Source: a virus
DNA: 42,961 nucleotides
Reading direction: 5' to 3' (one strand)
Virus record (IMG/VR): IMGVR_UViG_3300042549_003898
Coordinates: 1 to 42,961 of that record
The notes under the pieces were generated by a model. That model saw only the letters and a program-made list of their open reading frames with translations, searched no databases and was not told the origin of the DNA. Every line of letters begins with the position of its first letter. Position 1 is the stretch's first letter. Of this stretch, positions 39,719-42,961 are shown in pieces. Made by a program: the position numbers and the translations under genes.

Positions 39719-39999
39719 CAAACCACCTCCTGGCGGATGCGCTCGGCATATTGGTCGGCTATCTTTTTGTGGTATTCAAGATTCACCTCACCAAAACTGT
39801 TATTGAGGCAACTTAAATATGCAGCCCGACCAGCTTCTGCCTTCACCTGCACCAAGCAGGCTGCTGGTGTTAAGCGCAGCGCTTGTTTGGCTTGCAGCTG
39901 GTACACATACGCCTTGTCGGACGTGGTTTCCTGTATGTCTGTTAGTTTCTCACGCAGCACCTCAATCTGCGCTTGCAATTCTTCATAAGTAGGTTTCAT
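39718..39999 (-). CDS. coiled-coil protein, 93 aa
   Basis: The N-terminal 25 residues form a heptad helix (YEELQAQIEVLREKLTDIQE). A Leu/Ala-rich middle and AERIRQEVV end follow. Small phage accessory protein; the role is unknown. GGAG upstream, overlap with the next gene's stop. Confidence 0.6.
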   Translation of the reverse strand: MKPTYEELQAQIEVLREKLTDIQETTSDKAYVYQLQAKQALRLTPAACLVQVKAEAGRAAYLSCLNNSFGEVNLEYHKKIADQYAERIRQEVV

Positions 40000-40169
40000 A
40001 AATTCTCCAATTCATTAATCCGCGCCACTCCAACACAAACCACGTAAAACAGGCAGGGCTTGTTCTTGTGCCAGTTGGTGAGTGTTTGTAATGACGTGCC
40101 GGTATTGTCTGTAATCTGTTTTAGACTCTTGCAGCCTAGTTGTTTGGCTTTTTGGCTTGCTGTTGTCAT
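39996..40169 (-). CDS. small HTH-like phage protein, 57 aa
   Basis: ATG in an ATGA overlap. SLKQITDNTGTSLQTLTNWH (residues 15-34) reads as a helix-turn-helix, as in many small phage proteins containing SLQTLxNWH. Possibly a minor transcription factor. Confidence 0.6.
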   Translation of the reverse strand: MTTASQKAKQLGCKSLKQITDNTGTSLQTLTNWHKNKPCLFYVVCVGVARINELENL

Positions 40170-40516
40170 AACTCAGGCTCCTTGAGGGCTTCTGCTGCAT
40201 CAAGCCCAGTAATTGAATAGGCGCTTCTTGCAAGTCCTTCAGCGTCAACACTATATCCCATAGCAACTTGACCGACTGCCGCGTTGTAAATCATTTCTAG
40301 CAGCTCTCGCCTTTGTCCTCGAAGCGCCAAAATCTCAGCCCGTAAATCTGCGTTTGATTTTTCAATCGCTCTTTCGCTTGGTGACTTTTCGCATTTGGCT
40401 CGCAACCATCCATGCAGCTTAGCGTTTTCGGCATCAGCTAGCCGATACATGCGATATGCTGCAACTGCTGCCCGCTCCGAATCTTGATAACTTATTCTCC
40501 ATGCGCTGTAGTTCAT
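40166..40516 (-). CDS. hypothetical protein, 116 aa (Ead/Ea22-like)
   Basis: Central helix with ERAIEKSNADLRAEILALRGQ and the C-terminal LLEMIYNAAVGQVAMGYSVDAEGLARSAYSITGL, a segment seen in lambdoid Ead/Ea22-type accessory proteins. Role unknown. ATGA overlaps at both ends. Confidence 0.6.
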   Translation of the reverse strand: MNYSAWRISYQDSERAAVAAYRMYRLADAENAKLHGWLRAKCEKSPSERAIEKSNADLRAEILALRGQRRELLEMIYNAAVGQVAMGYSVDAEGLARSAYSITGLDAAEALKEPEL

Positions 40517-40785
40517 TGTTCACCCCTTGCCTTTGCAAGCATTCTGTCAATTTCTCTATGTCTTGCGATGCTTAATCCACCTTCAATTTGCAGATTTGCA
40601 AGCAGCTTGTACATATCAGGTGCCGCTGCAATTAGGTCTGAATTAGCAAATGACTCCGGCGTGTTGCAGTTTGACAGCTCATCATTTAGCGACTCAAATT
40701 GCGCAATCAGGCGCTCGCTTTTATCAACAATCATCCAGTCGCCTTTTGCTGACCAAGGCGCTGGTGTAAAGTTAGTTTTCTTCAT
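40513..40785 (-). CDS. conserved phage accessory protein, 90 aa
   Basis: MKKTNFTPAPWSAKGDWMIVD and ANSDLIAAAPDMYKLLANLQ are hallmarks of a widespread phage family of unknown function. The promoter 40825-40853 lies 40 bases upstream. GGAG before the ATG. It overlaps the 116-aa gene. Confidence 0.75.
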   Translation of the reverse strand: MKKTNFTPAPWSAKGDWMIVDKSERLIAQFESLNDELSNCNTPESFANSDLIAAAPDMYKLLANLQIEGGLSIARHREIDRMLAKARGEQ

Positions 40786-40824
40786 TTTCCTATCTCCGGT
40801 TGGTTGTGTCGTCTCAATGAGATA

Positions 40825-40853
40825 AATATACTCTCACCTGACAATACTGTCAA
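40825..40853 (-). promoter_or_regulatory. strong sigma70 promoter with inverted repeat
   Basis: TTGACA (40848-40853) and TATATT (40825-40830) are 17 bases apart on minus; both are consensus or one base off. TGACA-GTAT-TGTCA forms 5-bp arms overlapping the -35, a possible operator. It drives the run of small genes to the terminator at 38857. Confidence 0.8.
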
Positions 40854-40863
40854 ACTATTTTAT

Positions 40864-41085
40864 TCATTCAGATAAAAATAATTTCTCAGTCAAGCTGATA
40901 ATCCTCTGCCTCTCACTAGGACTAGCCGCAATCAAATCTAGGCAAGCCATTTTAGTATGCGGGTCTTGCGCCTGTGTCATCATCCTTGCAGCCGTTTGGA
41001 TGATTGCCGCTTGCTGTGGGCGCTTGTCGGCGATTGCTAAGCGGCGTGCAAGCGCTATGTTTAGCGCTTCGGTGTTGGTTGTCAT
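40864..41085 (-). CDS. hypothetical protein, 73 aa
   Basis: Helical (TEALNIALARRLAIADKRPQ, CLDLIAASPSERQRIISL). Starts in an ATGA overlap with the methyltransferase-like gene. Last gene of the rightmost operon before the promoter gap. Confidence 0.6.
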   Translation of the reverse strand: MTTNTEALNIALARRLAIADKRPQQAAIIQTAARMMTQAQDPHTKMACLDLIAASPSERQRIISLTEKLFLSE

Positions 41086-41726
41086 TTATCCGCTCCGTAC
41101 ATCTCAAAAACAGCCCTTGCAAAACCACGAGGCGTTGCGCTTCTAAAGTTCGCCCTATCTGGACCAGGTGGCGCTTTATGAATCCTGTCATCAGGCGAGC
41201 CTAGCGACTTATTAATAAACGCAGGCGGCAACACAAAACCACCGCCCGACCATAAGCAGGTTTTTTTTGTGTAGTTATCATCCGTGCAGTATCCGGTGTA
41301 ATCGCAAGGATTGAATGACCATTGCGGCTTGCTAAATATTGAGCTGAATACGCTTACCGGATTTTCAAAGAACCAAGGGCAACCGCAAAGCTCACCAATA
41401 GTTCGACATTGTTCAGCAACCAGCGCTGCTTTAGCCTGGAAAAACTTGTCTTGCTCTGCCTTGGCTGCAAACCATCGTGACCCACTCACCGCCACGTCAG
41501 TGCATGGCGGGAAACCAGCAACAAACACAACTTTTTCAGTTCGCATAATTTCGCCAATGCGCGGCATCGCATCAAGCATTGTTTTATTAATCCGCTCAAC
41601 CTTGCCGTCATCTGTGTGCGCCTGGTGCTGTGGGTCAACCATAACAACTCGATAGCCAGCATCAACCCAATCAGCGCCCATTGCATCGGTCAGGTTGCAT
41701 AGCAGCAATACGGTTCCTTTGCTCAT
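41082..41726 (-). CDS. C5-cytosine methyltransferase-like protein
   Basis: 214 aa. Motif I-like GTVLLLCNLTDAMG (4-17), AGYRVVMVD, motif IV FPPCTDVAVSG with the catalytic-type Cys75, and a motif-VI-like FENP (120-123; ENV is usual). A late YTKKTCLWSGGGFVLPP completes a phage family annotated as DNA cytosine methylases. It lacks a clear target-recognition domain and motif VIII, so activity and specificity are unsure. Start 41726 chosen at an ATGA overlap. The second methyltransferase in the genome. Confidence 0.75.
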   Translation of the reverse strand: MSKGTVLLLCNLTDAMGADWVDAGYRVVMVDPQHQAHTDDGKVERINKTMLDAMPRIGEIMRTEKVVFVAGFPPCTDVAVSGSRWFAAKAEQDKFFQAKAALVAEQCRTIGELCGCPWFFENPVSVFSSIFSKPQWSFNPCDYTGYCTDDNYTKKTCLWSGGGFVLPPAFINKSLGSPDDRIHKAPPGPDRANFRSATPRGFARAVFEMYGADK

Positions 41727-42013
41727 TCCTGGCACCCTTGCAATCTCTGAGTAGCCAAAGACTCAGCATGCCTGGTCAGCCAATCATTCGCGTACTGGCG
41801 CAAGATAGCACCGCAATCGGCGCCTGTTTTAAACGCCTCAGAAATCGCTGTGGTGCATTTTTCATCGAAGCTGCTGTCTAGCTCTATTTCATCCAGATAG
41901 TCGCTTAGAATCAATCCTGCGCGTATTTGAGCTGCAAGAGCAGCTATCTTTGCGTCCTGCTCTGCTTTTTGCTCGGCTGCTAGGTCTGTTTGTTTCCAAT
42001 CATCGTAAGCCAT
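41723..42013 (-). CDS. hypothetical protein, 96 aa
   Basis: Charged helical N-terminus (AAEQKAEQDAKIAALAAQIR), then SFDEKCTTAISEAFKTGADCG and WLTRHAESLATQ. Phage accessory type, no known function. Its stop overlaps the methyltransferase-like start. Confidence 0.6.
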   Translation of the reverse strand: MAYDDWKQTDLAAEQKAEQDAKIAALAAQIRAGLILSDYLDEIELDSSFDEKCTTAISEAFKTGADCGAILRQYANDWLTRHAESLATQRLQGCQE

Positions 42014-42014
42014 A

Positions 42015-42173
42015 TTATGCCTCGTTCAATCTAAAATACCCTTTCGGGCAAATAAACAACTCACCATTCTTCCGCATACGCTGCGCTATCTCGCGTGAAT
42101 TTGGTCGCAAGTCGCTTAGCTTCACAAAGCCATTGCGGATGTCTTGTTTTAGTTTGTAGAGCAATCCGGTCAT
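42015..42173 (-). CDS. hypothetical protein, 52 aa
   Basis: ATG 42173 in an ATGA overlap with the HTH gene. MTGLLYKLKQDIRNGFV with LSDLRPNSREIAQRMRKNG resembles a small wHTH-like phage protein. An in-frame ATG at 42212 lies inside the HTH gene and is less likely. Confidence 0.55.
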   Translation of the reverse strand: MTGLLYKLKQDIRNGFVKLSDLRPNSREIAQRMRKNGELFICPKGYFRLNEA

Positions 42174-42373
42174 TTCTTTCTCCCAAATTCTTCCAAAAAG
42201 TTCATTAACCATTCAATACTGAAAAGCTCGCTTTGGTTCCCAGCTAACGACGTGATTCGCTGTCTGCTCACTCCAACTTTGTCTGCCGCCTGCTGATGGG
42301 TTAACCCCCTATCAATGATGAGCTGTTGTGCTTCTGCCATTAGGTCTTGTTTTAGCTGTTGGGCTTTGTTCAT
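42170..42373 (-). CDS. HTH (XRE-like) regulator, 67 aa
   Basis: DRGLTHQQAADKVGVSRQRITSLAGN (residues about 21-46) is a clear helix-turn-helix, and FSIEWLMNFLEEFGRKK matches the C-terminal helix of HigA-like/XRE domains. Start 42373 chosen at the ATGA overlap. As the second gene behind the palindromic promoter (42596-42623) it is a good candidate for the protein that binds that palindrome; that is inference. No toxin partner is apparent. Confidence 0.75.
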   Translation of the reverse strand: MNKAQQLKQDLMAEAQQLIIDRGLTHQQAADKVGVSRQRITSLAGNQSELFSIEWLMNFLEEFGRKK

Positions 42374-42549
42374 TGTTGCTCCGGTGCTGGTATTTGATTT
42401 GCTGTAAAGTCGGTTAATTTTGCATCTCGCCATTTTAACCTGCTCATTCCGCCATGCGGCATGTCTTCGTAATAGCTGACTTCAACTTGCAGAATTAATT
42501 TACCAAACAAGCTAGTTCTGTACCTTGTCTTTCCTGTTGCTTTTTCCAT
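42370..42549 (-). CDS. hypothetical protein, 59 aa
   Basis: AAGGAG lies seven bases before the ATG. The stop overlaps the HTH gene start. The basic N-terminus (KATGKTRYRTS) is followed by beta strands (LFGKLILQVEVSYY). No family recognised. First gene of the rightmost minus-strand operon. Confidence 0.65.
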   Translation of the reverse strand: MEKATGKTRYRTSLFGKLILQVEVSYYEDMPHGGMSRLKWRDAKLTDFTANQIPAPEQQ

Positions 42550-42595
42550 TCCTTCACTCCTTCTACGTTCGGCGTTGTGCCGTGTTGGTGATTCA

Positions 42596-42623
42596 AATAT
42601 AGCATAATTAATTATGCTTGCAA
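42596..42623 (-). promoter_or_regulatory. promoter with perfect 16-bp palindromic operator
   Basis: TTGCAA (42618-42623), the perfect palindrome GCATAATTAATTATGC (42602-42617) and TATATT (42596-42601) read on minus. The palindrome exactly fills the 16-base spacer. It matches 27867-27894 at 15 of 16 palindrome positions and in the flanking -10. It drives the rightmost accessory operon. Confidence 0.75.
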
Positions 42624-42780
42624 TAGTTTTTGTGCATGAATTTGCGACTTAGCGAGATAGTGGGAAATAGCAAAACAAAACTAAGTACTTTTTCCTTGTA
42701 AATCAATGAATTAGAGAGATAGATATATATCTTTATATTTATATTTATAAATACATAAAAATAACGTCTATATCTAGATT

Positions 42781-42796
42781 ACTAAGTAACTAAGAC
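42781..42796. repeat. degenerate 8-bp iteron pair
   Basis: ACTAAGTA (42781-42788) and ACTAAGAC (42789-42796) follow the 8-bp phase and share CTAAG with the triple repeat 41 bases further on. They sit between the AT-rich stretch and the perfect repeats. Confidence 0.5.
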
Positions 42797-42834
42797 GATA
42801 TAAGAAACTCCATTAATCTATCTGTTTATCTACC

Positions 42835-42961
42835 TAGCTAAGTCGCTAAGTCGCTAAGTCGCTCATTTTCTATTTATAAATCAATGAGTTGCGAAATAGT
42901 GACGCATTAACTAACTCGTTAAGTCATTGATTTATAAAGAAACTGTTTTTAGCGCAAAAAA
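42835..42961. repeat. 127-bp terminal direct repeat, right copy
   Basis: Identical to bases 1-127. See the left copy: the two ends overlap, so the genome should be read as circular with base 42834 followed by base 1. Confidence 0.95.

Larger units (their letters stand above)
42640..42961. other. candidate replication origin, gene-free AT-rich region
   Basis: No gene is seen from 42550 through the circle junction to 164. The region holds 8-bp-phased repeat pairs at 42646-42661 (GACTTAGC, GAGATAGT) and 42781-42796 (ACTAAGTA, ACTAAGAC), the triple repeat at 42837-42860, a nearly pure A+T stretch (about 42715-42775) that could unwind, and the inverted repeat duplicated at 39-104. Iterons plus an AT-rich element beside a Prim-Pol primase is the classical origin layout. 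It could instead be a regulatory or packaging region. Confidence 0.55.

Noticed and set aside
42596-42623. Toxin-antitoxin (HigA-like) module at the right end
   Set aside because: The 67-aa HTH protein resembles HigA-type antitoxins, but neither the 59-aa nor the 52-aa neighbour looks like a RelE/HigB toxin.
1-42961. CRISPR array, tRNA or insertion sequence
   Set aside because: No regularly spaced repeats of CRISPR size, no cloverleaf with a CCA end and no transposase or terminal inverted repeats were recognised by eye.

Overview
The window is an essentially complete genome of a tailed double-stranded DNA phage with a P22-like (podovirus) virion plan. The first and last 127 bases are identical, so the sequence closes into a circle of 42,834 unique bases. 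A 127-base overlap equals a common maximum assembler k-mer, so it probably reflects circularly permuted (headful-packaged) or circular DNA rather than true terminal repeats. No integrase, partition gene, tRNA or rRNA was recognised. Gene style and AT-rich sigma70-like promoters point to a gammaproteobacterial host, but the sequence does not fix the species.

Layout. (1) 121-2580, minus: a terminator, a Prim-Pol/DUF3987 primase-helicase and an overlapping 59-residue HTH protein. (2) 2581-2736: divergent promoter region with three tandem 8-bp repeats. (3) 2737-8889, plus: recombination and DNA metabolism operon (Sak4-like ATPase, SSB-like protein, YqaJ exonuclease, SF2 helicase, VRR-NUC nuclease, DUF6378 protein, beta-class adenine methyltransferase), closed by a terminator. 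(4) 8931-11565, plus: a second operon of small regulatory and membrane proteins (YopX, several HTH-like proteins), closed by a terminator. (5) 11567-38884, minus: morphogenesis, tail and lysis genes. Read in the direction of transcription these are TerS, TerL, portal | GroES-like co-chaperonin, scaffold, head proteins, coat | a protein sharing an N-terminal tag with the tailspike, structured spacer, collar-type fibre | 291-aa protein and membrane peptides | gp4-, gp10-, gp14-, gp7/20/16-like tail and ejection proteins, three receptor-binding candidates, endolysin, holin, Rz/Rz1, deacetylase tailspike. One gene (34232-34549) lies on the opposite strand inside this block. (6) 38889-42549, minus: compact accessory genes with 4-nt start/stop overlaps, including a C5-methyltransferase-like protein and an HTH protein. 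(7) 42550-42961 continuing into 1-120: an AT-rich gene-free region with 8-bp-phased repeats and a 15-bp inverted repeat, a candidate replication origin next to the primase.

How it works together. The HTH/primase operon and the candidate origin carry the same 8-bp repeat family (GACTTAG[T/C]), which suggests a common binding protein linking replication and its regulation. Two minus-strand promoters (upstream of 27840 and 42549) hold nearly the same 16-bp palindrome in the -35/-10 spacer. Two other minus-strand promoters in the morphogenesis block (near 26100 and 34140) share tandem copies of GCCAATAAATTGAC. At least three repeat-marked regulons can therefore be read from the DNA alone. All functional names come from motif recognition by eye; no database search was run.
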